Shown here piece by piece: positions 18,453 to 26,439 of a stretch of 48,997 bases of DNA; positions within the stretch are counted from its first letter, which is position 1; the number at the start of each line of letters is the position of its first letter. Source of the DNA: Luteolibacter sp. (GTDB taxonomy: Bacteria; Verrucomicrobiota; Verrucomicrobiia; Verrucomicrobiales; Akkermansiaceae); the NCBI GenBank assembly GCA_030696085.1, contig JAUYNL010000009.1:1-48997 (forward strand). Reading direction: 5' to 3'. The position numbers and the translations under genes are program-made. Under the pieces are notes generated by a model. It was not told the DNA's origin. It saw only the letters and a list, made by a program, of their open reading frames with translations, and did not search any database.

Positions 18453-20395
18453 AACAATACATTTTACTTCTCGCCCTGTTCATCGCCATCACTGCAGCGC
18501 ACGCGGGCATCATCTACCAGCAGGAGCCAAATGCGGGCAATGCGGGCTATCTTTCCTCGACCTATAGCAATGGCGGCAGCAACTTGGAGGAGTTCGTTTG
18601 GGATTCGTTCAGCACGGCGACGACCCAGACGCTGCGGGAGATTCAGTGGCGCGGTTCGCGAGCAGGGCCGGAGCCGCTGGATTTCCAAATCAGCATCAAC
18701 ACCATCGCCATCCCCGGCGGAGGCACTGTATGGCATACGAACGGCGTAGCGAGCGAGACACCGACTGGCACGCCGGGCGTTTACGATTACAAGTTCACAT
18801 TGCCGGCGGGATTTGTTCTCACCGGAGGGCAGGGATACTGGCTACAGATCATCGGTTTGGTGAACAACTACTATCCTTACTGGCAATGGAGCGTCGGCGC
18901 GGGAGGAAACGGATCGCACATGGCTCAAGTGCCGGCGGTGACGGGCGACTACCGGTTTCTCAATACCGGCGGTGACGTGGCTTTCACACTGCTCAATCAG
19001 GCGACGGAGCCGGTGACGATCACTCTAGCAAACTCTCCAGCGGCAGGCGGCACGGTGACGGGAGCCGGCACGTTTGCCGCAGGTACGAATGTAACGGTAA
19101 ACGCCACCGCAGCCAATGGACGCACGTTCCTGAACTGGACCGAGGCAGGCGTTGTGGTCAGTGCGAGTGCCAGCTTCACCTTTGCTGCGGACGGAAACAA
19201 AACACTCACCGCGAATTTCTCCGGGCCGAACACGGGGCCTTACATGATCACTGCTGTCGCGAATCCTTCTGTGTATGGGAACGTCGGCGGCGCGGGCATG
19301 GTGAATGCGGGCGAGATTCGTGAACTCGATATTTCAGCCGCCGATGGCTTGTGGTTTGTCGGCTGGACAGAGAATGGCGACCTCGTGAACCTCCCCTTCA
19401 ACGCTGACAACCAGGTGTATGAAGTCACCGCGACGGCGGATCGAAATCTCGTCGCGAACTTCGCCTACATCAATACCACGAGCTTCATCAACGGCGTTGT
19501 CTCTCCCGCCTCCTCGGGTTCGGTCGTGATCGCGGGCACGGCAGGTCTTTCTGGCAAGAGCTACCTGGGTGGCACGCAGATCACTCTCAATGCCACGCCG
19601 TATCCAGGTTATCACTTCGCATATTGGAAGCAGGGCGCAGGCCTCGGCGACCTCAGCGGCGTGCCGCACGTGGTGGGCACCTCCAGCCCCTCGCTGAAAC
19701 ACATGGTCTGCTATGGCACGACGATCACGGCTCACTTTGAAAAGAACTTTCCCACGCTCTACACCAGCTCCTTCCCCGTTGGCAGCGGCACCACCACGGG
19801 TGGCGGCACCTTTGCCCATGGCTCGAATGTGACCGTCAATGCCGTGTCCGCCGTGGGCTATGTGTTTTCCAAATGGCGACAAGGAACCACCGTAGTCGGC
19901 ACCGATCCGAGTTATGTCCATCCGATCACCAGCGATGTTACCCTAACGGCTGACTTCATCGCCACCAACCGCACCATCACCGCGACCGCCGTTCCCACGG
20001 AAGGCGGCGGCGTCAGCGGAGCAGGTGTCGTGGGGAATGGAGCGAGCGTCACCCTCACCGGGAAGGCCTCGCCGGGCTACTACTTCAGCGGCTGGACGCT
20101 CGACGGCGAGCCTGCGGGAGCGGTCAATCCGGCGGTTTTCAACGCGACAGCGGACCACACTTTCGAGGCGAATTTCAACCTGCTGCCGGTGCTGAGCATC
20201 GCACCGCCGACAGGCAGCGGGTTCAGCTTCTCCTGGCCAGATACGCTCACCGGCTGGGTCTTGCAGGAAAGCCCGGACCTCAGCCCCGCGAGTTGGGTGA
20301 ACTCAACGCTGCCCGTCACCACCAGCGGCGGGCAGAATATGGTCACGGTGCTGAATCCCGCCGACCAGCGTTTCTTCCGCCTCTCCCAGCAGTGA
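18449..20395 (+). CDS. Secreted protein with divergent InlB B-repeats (second of tandem pair)
   Basis: A 648-aa paralogue of the preceding protein, with signal peptide MKQYILLLALFIAITAAHAG. One copy of the beta-rich domain (IIYQQEPNAGNAGYLSSTYS..EFVWDSFSTATTQTLREIQWRG) is followed by five InlB-type repeats. Two are atypical: one with extra residues around LVNLPFNADNQVYEV, and one expanded unit with AYWKQGAGLGDLSGVPHVVG. The C-terminal tail GWVLQESPDLSPASWVNS..FFRLSQQ is nearly the same as in the partner, even at DNA level (20252-20337 against 18309-18394). The start ATG overlaps the upstream TGA, so translation is coupled and the two products are probably made together. The role is unknown; secretion and surface display are inferred. 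Confidence 0.75.
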   Translation: MKQYILLLALFIAITAAHAGIIYQQEPNAGNAGYLSSTYSNGGSNLEEFVWDSFSTATTQTLREIQWRGSRAGPEPLDFQISINTIAIPGGGTVWHTNGVASETPTGTPGVYDYKFTLPAGFVLTGGQGYWLQIIGLVNNYYPYWQWSVGAGGNGSHMAQVPAVTGDYRFLNTGGDVAFTLLNQATEPVTITLANSPAAGGTVTGAGTFAAGTNVTVNATAANGRTFLNWTEAGVVVSASASFTFAADGNKTLTANFSGPNTGPYMITAVANPSVYGNVGGAGMVNAGEIRELDISAADGLWFVGWTENGDLVNLPFNADNQVYEVTATADRNLVANFAYINTTSFINGVVSPASSGSVVIAGTAGLSGKSYLGGTQITLNATPYPGYHFAYWKQGAGLGDLSGVPHVVGTSSPSLKHMVCYGTTITAHFEKNFPTLYTSSFPVGSGTTTGGGTFAHGSNVTVNAVSAVGYVFSKWRQGTTVVGTDPSYVHPITSDVTLTADFIATNRTITATAVPTEGGGVSGAGVVGNGASVTLTGKASPGYYFSGWTLDGEPAGAVNPAVFNATADHTFEANFNLLPVLSIAPPTGSGFSFSWPDTLTGWVLQESPDLSPASWVNSTLPVTTSGGQNMVTVLNPADQRFFRLSQQ

Positions 20396-20793
20396 TATTC
20401 CCGGCTGATTTCACGTTTTCAGCACCAGGCAAACCCGCGCAGATCCGAGAGGCTGAGTCCCATGGAACCCACACCCGCCCGGCGGATCTGACGCTTGGCG
20501 AGGATGTGGGTGTGAACTTACATGACCGTGCGCAATGCCGTCCTGGTCCGCGCCTTCTCACCTGTTTGCATCCATACATCACCATGAACCTTTAATCCTC
20601 AGTTGGGATGGTCGGCCATCGTCGAGGAAATGGAAACGATCTTCCGCGCGGTCTGCGGGTGCTGACAACATCAAGACCCCGGTCCGGCCCGCTTGCGGAA
20701 ATGATGAGTCTTGTTTCGGGGATTTCCCCGACTTCCCTGCAATACCCGCTTGTCCCGAAACGCTTTGCCTGGATACAAATGGAAACAGCCTCC
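20396..20793. other. Gap upstream of the YafY gene, no gene recognised
   Basis: Nearly 400 nt with no convincing coding frame. A 19-nt G/C-rich block with dyad character (GGGGATTTCCCC) lies near 20716-20727. Frames crossing here would only extend the YafY gene upstream without matching its family. The YafY promoter is presumably here. Confidence 0.4.
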
Positions 20794-21756
20794 ATGAACC
20801 GCATTGATCGCCTCACCGGAATCATCCTGCTGCTGCAAGGCCAGCGGGTGATCACGGCGGAGCAAATCGCGACGCATTTCGAGATCAGCGTGCGGACGGT
20901 TTACCGGGACCTCTCGGCGCTGAGTGAGGCGGGCGTGCCGATCATCGCGGAGGCAGGCATCGGCTACAGCCTGATGCGCGGCTATCATATGCCGCCAGTG
21001 ATGTTCACGGAGGATGAGGCGGCCGCGCTTTTCATGAGTGGCGTGGTGACGGAACAAGTGGCGGACGATTCACTCCGACTGTCGCTGAAATCCGCTTTGT
21101 TGAAAGTGCGCTCGGTGCTGCCGCAGGAGAAAAAGGACTATCTTCACCGGCTCAAGGACAGGGTGGGCGTGTGGTTCCGGAAGACCGGCGGCCATGAGCG
21201 GAGCGATTCACTGATGCCGATCCAGAATGCGGTGGTGCGGCGGCGCTGCCTGAGTATCCGCTACAACACCGCCAACCGCGGCGTGATTACCTCACGCGTA
21301 GTCGAACCGCTGGGTCTCGTATTCTATTCGCGGCAATGGCACCTGATCGCGTGGTGCCGGCTGAGGCAGGCTGTGCGGGATTTCCGCCTTGACCGCATTG
21401 CGGCATGGGAGGTGCTGGATGAATGCCATGAGGGTCACGACGACTTCTCCGTGAGGGATTTCCTGCTCGAGCGCATCGAGAGCCACGAGCTGACGCCGGC
21501 CACCGTGATCGTGGAGCGCGATGTGCTGGAACGTTTCCGGGCGGAAATGCCGTGTACGCCGCTTTCCGAAGAATCCCTCCCTGACGGTCGGGTGCGGCTG
21601 GAACTGCTTGCGTTCTCGTTAGGCTGGCTGACCGAATGGTTGTTAGGTTTCGGCGTCCGCGTGGAGGCGATCAAACCGCCGGAGCTGCGGGACGGCTTAC
21701 GCAAGGCCGCGCTGGCTGTGGCGGAGTGCCACGCGGAGAAATCCGCATCTGTCTGA
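20794..21756 (+). CDS. YafY/WYL-family transcriptional regulator
   Basis: A 320-aa ligand-responsive DNA-binding protein. MNRIDRLTGIILLLQGQRVI begins an HTH_11 winged helix whose recognition part is FEISVRTVYRDLSALSEAGV. The middle and C-terminal part is a WYL domain with EPLGLVFYSRQWHLIAWCR, where the name-giving WYL triad reads WHL, then a WCX-like C-terminus (LLAFSLGWLTEWLLGFG). ATG 20794 gives the standard family start; in-frame codons further upstream look non-coding. It is followed by an inverted repeat and a VOC-family gene, a common pairing in which the regulator controls its neighbour. Most members are repressors or activators with unknown ligands. Confidence 0.9.
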   Translation: MNRIDRLTGIILLLQGQRVITAEQIATHFEISVRTVYRDLSALSEAGVPIIAEAGIGYSLMRGYHMPPVMFTEDEAAALFMSGVVTEQVADDSLRLSLKSALLKVRSVLPQEKKDYLHRLKDRVGVWFRKTGGHERSDSLMPIQNAVVRRRCLSIRYNTANRGVITSRVVEPLGLVFYSRQWHLIAWCRLRQAVRDFRLDRIAAWEVLDECHEGHDDFSVRDFLLERIESHELTPATVIVERDVLERFRAEMPCTPLSEESLPDGRVRLELLAFSLGWLTEWLLGFGVRVEAIKPPELRDGLRKAALAVAECHAEKSASV

Positions 21757-21759
21757 AAG

Positions 21760-21785
21760 CCTACTGACATAGGGTTGTCAGCAGG
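21760..21785. promoter_or_regulatory. Inverted repeat CCTACTGACA-N6-TGTCAGCAGG, probable WYL operator
   Basis: Ten-nucleotide arms matching at 9 of 10 positions around TAGGGT. The inner six (CTGACA/TGTCAG) are perfect. It lies 3 nt after the YafY stop and about 65 nt before the VOC start, with no following T run, so it looks like a protein-binding site rather than a terminator. Binding by the adjacent WYL regulator is inferred. Confidence 0.6.
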
Positions 21786-21849
21786 CTGCGGTTAAGTCCC
21801 CGCGTTGCCCTAAACAAGGGGCGCCAATCCACCAACACCACTGAAAATC

Positions 21850-22221
21850 ATGAAAACAAACGCAATCAACTGGTTCGAGATCTTCACCAACGATCTCATC
21901 AAGGCCACGGACTTCTATGGCACGATCCTGAACACCTCCCTGGCACCGGCATCAATGGAAGGCTGCCGCATGGCACTGTTCTCCAGCGATCCCGACAAGG
22001 GTGTCGGCGGGGCGCTTACCCAAATGGACGGTTACAAACCCGGCCCCGGCGGCACGCTGGTCTATCTGAATGTGGAGGGTGATCTCGATGGCGTGCTGTC
22101 GCGCATTTCCTCCGCCGGCGGCAAAGTGCTGAAAGACCGGATCGACATCGCGCCACACGGCTTCATCGGGATTTTCAGCGATCCCGAGGGAAATGTGATC
22201 GGCCTGCACAGCATGTCCTGA
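21850..22221 (+). CDS. VOC (glyoxalase/bleomycin-resistance) family protein
   Basis: A 123-aa cytosolic protein with two beta-alpha-beta-beta-beta units. AINWFEIFTNDLIKATDFYGTIL opens the first, GGTLVYLNVEGDLDGVLSRI starts the second, and HGFIGIFSDPEGNVIGLHS is the conserved closing motif. The family includes dioxygenases, glyoxalases and drug-binding proteins; the closest group is the predicted-lactoylglutathione-lyase/PhnB-like set of unknown substrate. It probably belongs to the regulon of the WYL regulator upstream, given the inverted repeat between them. A strong hairpin follows 20 nt after its stop. Confidence 0.88.
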   Translation: MKTNAINWFEIFTNDLIKATDFYGTILNTSLAPASMEGCRMALFSSDPDKGVGGALTQMDGYKPGPGGTLVYLNVEGDLDGVLSRISSAGGKVLKDRIDIAPHGFIGIFSDPEGNVIGLHSMS

Positions 22222-22241
22222 GCTGGTGCCGGTCCCCGGCG

Positions 22242-22276
22242 GATCAGCCTCGCCGTCGCATGCGGCGAGGCTGATC
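22242..22276 (+). terminator. Terminator hairpin after the VOC gene
   Basis: Perfect 13-bp stem GATCAGCCTCGCC/GGCGAGGCTGATC with a 9-nt loop. It is followed by an A/T-rich stretch without a clean T run. Position and strength fit transcription termination, possibly in both directions. Confidence 0.7.
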
Positions 22277-22431
22277 ATACGCAATTATTGAGAGACCCTC
22301 ATGCGTCACAACGTCTCCATGTTCTCTTGCAAACCCACCCAATGGCGGCGGATTTTCCATCGGTTGGCGCCACTCCTTTCCCTGGAAGTCAGCCAGTCAG
22401 CCCACTCTGACGTCACATTGCCTAGGATTTT

Positions 22432-22610
22432 TTCATTCTGATTTCGGATCTTCCCACCCGCCTCTTTCACTGGGCCTTCGCCGAATTGCTCACAGTGGCA
22501 TTGGCCATTGGCTTCTTGGTTGATAATGACGCGCCATTGTTCCAACCGCACCTGATCTTCGGGATCAGTGCATTCTTGCTGCTCCTGACTTCGATCGTCG
22601 CGCCTGCGGA
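22432..22610 (+). pseudogene. Decayed cytochrome b561 fragment fused to a signal-peptide remnant (copy 2)
   Basis: Bases 22432-22575 match copy 1 (about 15737-15880) at roughly nine positions in ten by eye, coding ILISDLPTRLFHWAFA, then LLTVALAIGFLVDNDAPL. The start codon is lost, W is changed to S and G to E. At 22572-22610 the frame continues into FLLLLTSIVAPAD, which instead matches the signal peptide of the secreted protein (FLLLLTSLVAQAG, 16007-16049). The joint falls on the shared octamer TTCCTGCT, as expected if about 130 bp between two such octamers were deleted from a copy-1-like arrangement. The rest of the gap (22277-22431 and 22611-22747) holds nothing recognisable. Confidence 0.72.
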
Positions 22611-22747
22611 CCCGCCCCATACCTCGCGCTCCCGGGCGCTTGGGCTGTTTCTTACGGGGGCATGATCCAGCGCCTGTCTTTCCTGCAAAATGCGGCCTTT
22701 GAGGACATTTTCTTGCCAAGCGGCCTGCCGGGGCTTGAGGCTCCCGC

Positions 22748-24043
22748 ATGTTCAAAACCCTGTGTATTTTCCTGCTCGGATCCTCATTGCCGCTGGCGGC
22801 GAGGGAAACGCCCGCCTGGCCAGTGGAACTCGCGGCCTATCAACTGACGCCGGCACCGACTCCTGATGGATTGAAACTGCACAAGGGCGACCGCCTCGCG
22901 ATCTGCGGGGACTCCATCACCGAGCAGAAACAATACTCGCTGGCGATCGAGGCGTATCTCGCCTGCTGCCTGCCCGAGCTGGAGATCGCCTGCCGCCAGT
23001 TCGGATGGAGCGGCGAACAGGTCGCCGGATTCCTCAATCGCCTGGAGAACGACGTGCTGAGGTTCAAGCCGAACATCGCCACGACTTGTTATGGCATGAA
23101 CGATTTCCGCTACGTTCCCTTTGATGAGTCCATCGCCACGGAGTATCGGAAGAACCAGACTGAAGTCGTCCGCGTGTTCAAGGAAAGCGGCTGCCGGGTG
23201 ATCCTCGGATCATCGGGCATCATCGATTCGGTGCCGCACTGGGTTAAAAACGCGACCGGCACGAAAGAGGATCTCAATCTCGCGCTTTCCAAGTTCCGCA
23301 ACATCACTCTTGAGGTAGCCATGACGAGCGAGGCGGGATTTGCGGATGTCTATCAGCCAATGCTGCTGGCGGATCTGGCGGCGAAACAACGCTTCGGCCC
23401 GGATTTCAAGGTGGCGGGCAAGGATGGAGTCCATCCGGGTTGGGCAGGGCAGATCGTAATGGCCTATGCCTTTCTCAAGGCGCTGGGAATCGATGGCGAC
23501 ATCGGCACCATCACCTGGGACGCGGCAAGCGGCAGGGCCGCCGCGAGCGCGGGACATGAAGTGTTGTCATCCACGGGTGGCCGTCTTGCGCTACGCAGCA
23601 GCAAGCTGCCCTTCAGCCCCGGTCCCGGGGATCCGGCGAAGGATGATTCGATCCGTGCGGGTCTGGGACTGGTGCCCTTCGATCAGGAGCTCAACCGTTT
23701 CGTGCTGAAGATCACTTCTCCCGCAGCCAGCGCCTACACGGTCACATGGGGTGAGGTTTCCAATACCTACCCCGCAGCAGAACTCGCGGCCGGTGTTTCG
23801 CTCGCCAGGGATTTCGACAAGCATCCGCTGGTGCCCGCGTTCAAGGCGGTCTGGGACGCGGTGGCGGCGAAGCAGGCCTACGAAACACGCCAAATCAAGA
23901 CTCTGGTCCACGGACCGGAAGGACTTGCCGACATGGAAGCCACCTTCGCGCTCACGGAAAAAACAAGAGCACGCCTGGTGGAGGACCTTCGCAAAACCCA
24001 CCGGCCGGTGGACCATGAATTGTTGATCGTGCCGGTGGAGTGA
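22748..24043 (+). CDS. Secreted SGNH/GDSL-type hydrolase
   Basis: A 431-aa exported hydrolase with signal peptide MFKTLCIFLLGSSLPLAARE. The SGNH blocks are visible: block I LAICGDSITE with the nucleophile Ser, block III TTCYGMND with the oxyanion Asn and catalytic context, and block V DGVHPGWAGQ with the D-x-x-H pair. A ~190-residue C-terminal extension follows, including a beta region and a helical DFDKHPLVPAFKAVWDAV segment. This architecture is common in Planctomycetes and Verrucomicrobia, where such proteins act as carbohydrate esterases or are found near sulfatases. It precedes a sialate O-acetylesterase gene, suggesting de-esterification of glycans outside the cell. The exact substrate is unknown. 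Confidence 0.85.
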   Translation: MFKTLCIFLLGSSLPLAARETPAWPVELAAYQLTPAPTPDGLKLHKGDRLAICGDSITEQKQYSLAIEAYLACCLPELEIACRQFGWSGEQVAGFLNRLENDVLRFKPNIATTCYGMNDFRYVPFDESIATEYRKNQTEVVRVFKESGCRVILGSSGIIDSVPHWVKNATGTKEDLNLALSKFRNITLEVAMTSEAGFADVYQPMLLADLAAKQRFGPDFKVAGKDGVHPGWAGQIVMAYAFLKALGIDGDIGTITWDAASGRAAASAGHEVLSSTGGRLALRSSKLPFSPGPGDPAKDDSIRAGLGLVPFDQELNRFVLKITSPAASAYTVTWGEVSNTYPAAELAAGVSLARDFDKHPLVPAFKAVWDAVAAKQAYETRQIKTLVHGPEGLADMEATFALTEKTRARLVEDLRKTHRPVDHELLIVPVE

Positions 24044-24052
24044 TTCGTCATC

Positions 24053-24220
24053 GTGATTTCACTCATCATCGTTTTGTTCGGCATCACCGGATTTTATTTC
24101 CCCGGCATCCTCATCGTCGAGCTCGCCAACCGCGCAGGGAGGCCGGACTCTGTGACCGGCAGCCTATCAGGGAGCGCGATTCTGCATGCCATGAAAGAAA
24201 TCGCCCGCAGCGCGCGTTAG
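24053..24220 (+). CDS. Possible small single-pass membrane protein
   Basis: A 55-codon frame starting GTG, 9 nt after the SGNH gene stop and ending 22 nt before the esterase gene. Residues 1-25 (VISLIIVLFGITGFYFPGIL) form one hydrophobic helix; the rest is polar (LHAMKEIARSAR). Position inside an apparent operon supports translation, but there is no Shine-Dalgarno, no recognised family and no independent support. Confidence 0.3.
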   Translation: MISLIIVLFGITGFYFPGILIVELANRAGRPDSVTGSLSGSAILHAMKEIARSAR

Positions 24221-24242
24221 CGGAAAGTTACTCAAGACTCCC

Positions 24243-25847
24243 ATGAAAGCCCCGTCCACCACCACCACCACCACCACCACCACCACCACCATTGCCGCCT
24301 CGCTTGTGATTGCGGTCCTGTCCTGCGCTTCCCTGTTCGCCGCAGTGAAACCGAATCCCTTGTTTTCAGACGGAGCCGTGCTCCAGCGCGGCCAACCTGT
24401 TCCCGTCTGGGGCACTGCGAACGATGGTGAGAAAGTCACCGTCGTGCTGGGCAAACAGAAACTCACCACCACCGCGAAAAATGGTGCATGGCGGGTGGAT
24501 CTGAAGCCGCTCACCGTCGGCGGACCGTTCACGATGACCATTTCCGGTGAAAACACCGTGACCGTGAACAAGCTGCTCGTCGGCGAGGTCTGGGTCTGCT
24601 CGGGCCAGTCCAACATGGAATGGCCCTTCGCCAGAACCGCAGAGGTGAAGGAGGAAACTCCGAAGGCCATCTTTCCGCAAATCCGCATGTTCACGGTGAA
24701 AAAGAAAATTGCCATCCAGCCCCAAGCCGAGGCCGAAGGCACATGGGTGGAATGCTCGCCGCAAACAGTCGGCGGCTTCTCGGCCGTCGGTTATTTCTTC
24801 GCCCGCGAACTCTACCAGAAACTCAACATTCCCGTCGGCATGATCCACACCTCGTGGGGCGGCACGCCGGCACAGGCGTGGACCAGCATCGATGGCTTCG
24901 GCACCGATCCGGAACTCAAGGAATACGCGGATGGGGCGAAACAAAACATCGAGAACCATCCCGCCGCCGTGGCCGCCTTCCCGGCGAAACTTGAGGAATT
25001 CAAGGCCGCGAAAAAAGCCTGGGATGAATCCGCCCAAGCGGCGCTCAACGCATGGGCCGACGCCACCGAAAAAGCCAAACAGGACGGCCAGCCGCTGCCG
25101 CCGAAACCCGAACCCGCCGACAAGGGACCGATTCCCCCGGCAGGTCCCGAGGGCACCCAGAACCATCCAAGCACCCTTTACAACGGCATGCTCGCCCCGA
25201 TCATCCCCTACGCCATCAAGGGAGCCATCTGGTATCAGGGTGAGTCCAACGCCGGCAAAGCACGCCAATACCGCACCTTGTTCCCCGCGATGATCGCCGA
25301 TTGGCGCACCCAATGGAAACAGGGCGACTTCCCGTTCTTATTCGTCCAGATCGCCCCTCACAATGGCATGCCCCCGGAGATCCGCGAGGCGCAGTTCCTC
25401 ACGCTCGGCAAGTCCAAAAACACCGCCATGGCCGTGATCACCGACATCGGACATCCCACCGACATCCACCCGACCCAGAAGGAGCCCGTCGGCCAGCGTC
25501 TGGCATATGCCGCTCGCGCCCTCGCCTATGGTGAGAAAATCGAATACTCCGGTCCGCACTATCAGTCGATGAAAACCAAGGGCGACAAGGTTGCCATCAG
25601 CTTCAGCCACACCGGCGGCGGCCTCGTCGCCAGGGACGGCGAGCTGAAAGGCTTCACCATTGCCGGAGCCGACGGCAAGTTCGTGCCCGCCAAGGCGGAA
25701 ATCAAGGGTAGCAACGTCATCGTTTCCGCCGAAGGCGTGACCGATCCGAACGCCGTGCGCTACGGCTGGGCGAACACCCCGGATGTGAATCTCTTCAACA
25801 AGGAAGGCATCCCCGCCTCACCCTTCCGCACCGATGTGACCGAGTGA
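24243..25847 (+). CDS. Secreted sialate O-acetylesterase (SASA domain)
   Basis: A 534-aa exported esterase removing O-acetyl groups from sialic acids or other acetylated sugars. After a threonine tract, residues 17-34 form the signal-peptide core (IAASLVIAVLSCASLFAA). NPLFSDGAVLQRGQPVPVWG is the standard opening beta domain. The SASA domain holds VWVCSGQSNMEW with nucleophile Ser, MIHTSWGGTPAQAW, AIWYQGESNA and DIHPTQKEPVGQRLA carrying the Asp/His. A charged helical insert about 230-300 (KAAKKAWDESAQAALNAW..KPEPADKGPIPP) separates the halves of the domain, as in many members. It follows the SGNH hydrolase on the same strand. The eleven-threonine run near the N-terminus is unusual. Confidence 0.93.
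   Translation: MKAPSTTTTTTTTTTTIAASLVIAVLSCASLFAAVKPNPLFSDGAVLQRGQPVPVWGTANDGEKVTVVLGKQKLTTTAKNGAWRVDLKPLTVGGPFTMTISGENTVTVNKLLVGEVWVCSGQSNMEWPFARTAEVKEETPKAIFPQIRMFTVKKKIAIQPQAEAEGTWVECSPQTVGGFSAVGYFFARELYQKLNIPVGMIHTSWGGTPAQAWTSIDGFGTDPELKEYADGAKQNIENHPAAVAAFPAKLEEFKAAKKAWDESAQAALNAWADATEKAKQDGQPLPPKPEPADKGPIPPAGPEGTQNHPSTLYNGMLAPIIPYAIKGAIWYQGESNAGKARQYRTLFPAMIADWRTQWKQGDFPFLFVQIAPHNGMPPEIREAQFLTLGKSKNTAMAVITDIGHPTDIHPTQKEPVGQRLAYAARALAYGEKIEYSGPHYQSMKTKGDKVAISFSHTGGGLVARDGELKGFTIAGADGKFVPAKAEIKGSNVIVSAEGVTDPNAVRYGWANTPDVNLFNKEGIPASPFRTDVTE
24258..24290 (+). repeat. (ACC)11 microsatellite in the esterase signal peptide
   Basis: Eleven perfect ACC triplets encode eleven threonines at residues 6-16, just before the hydrophobic signal core. 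Copy-number change would keep the frame and alter only the length of the signal n-region. Confidence 0.95.
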
Positions 25848-25913
25848 CGCGATGTTATGCTTTTGTAAAAAAGCACATCCAATCCGAAGTGGCGCTTGCT
25901 GCCAATGGTGATG

Positions 25914-26021
25914 CTTGAAGCCGGCTTCGGTGAGGATGCGCTTCATTTCCCCGCGTTGGCCGCCCTGGATTTCGATGCAGCCATCCTTCACCGCGCCGCC
26001 GTCACCGCAGGCTCTCTGCAT
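25914..26021 (-). pseudogene. Remnant of SUI1/eIF1-type translation factor (YciH-like)
   Basis: The minus-strand frame reads ACGDGGAVKDGCIEIQGGQR then GEMKRILTEAGFK, which matches the C-terminal RNA-binding part of YciH/SUI1 proteins (CGCGGAVKDG..IEIQGD.R form). The ~70 residues that should come before it are absent, and the frame runs on downstream into HHHWQQAPLRIG without a family-type ending. It is therefore a 3' stump of a lost gene. It lies between the esterase and the M16 peptidase. Confidence 0.6.
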
Positions 26022-26439
26022 CTTTTTTTATGAGATCCTGATTTTCCGCCAGGCTGATGTCGGCGAAGTTTGTTCAGAAAATCGCATGATCACAGACAGA
26101 TTGGCACGCGGGGTGCGTTTATACCCATGTCGCGACACGATACATGCGGCCCGACTGAGGCACCTGGAGGTTAATGGGTTTTCCGCCAGGCTGATCAGTT
26201 GGGCCGCTTTTTTCCGCAGCGCCGCCCTGCTGTTCGACGAACACCGCCTGCTCCACCCGGGGAGGGTTCGACGAAACCGCGACCATTCTGATCGCCAACA
26301 CCGCCCGCCCGCTGATCCTGCGGAAAATCGCCCGACGGAAGGCCGTGTCTCTCCCGACGCGCGGGAAGCGCTGAGAAACGCTTGGATTCGGCGTTTTTCG
26401 GCGTTGCCAAACCGGTTGGCGGTCAACCACGCTGCCTCC
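26022..26439. other. Gap before the M16 peptidase, degenerate sequence
   Basis: About 420 nt without a recognisable gene. It continues the decayed stretch started by the SUI1 stump and contains two copies of a 17-nt direct repeat. The open frame upstream of the peptidase start is in phase with it, but has no family similarity and was not included. Confidence 0.4.
26042..26195. repeat. 17-nt direct repeat pair TTTTCCGCCAGGCTGAT
   Basis: Identical 17-mers at 26042-26058 and 26179-26195, 137 nt apart, in a non-coding gap next to a gene stump. The pair may be a footprint of past insertion or recombination; no element lies between them. Confidence 0.6.

Noticed and set aside
24243..25847. SusCD-type polysaccharide utilisation locus linking the receptor and esterase genes
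   Set aside because: No SusD-like gene exists and the receptor and esterase regions are ~18 kb apart with unrelated genes between.
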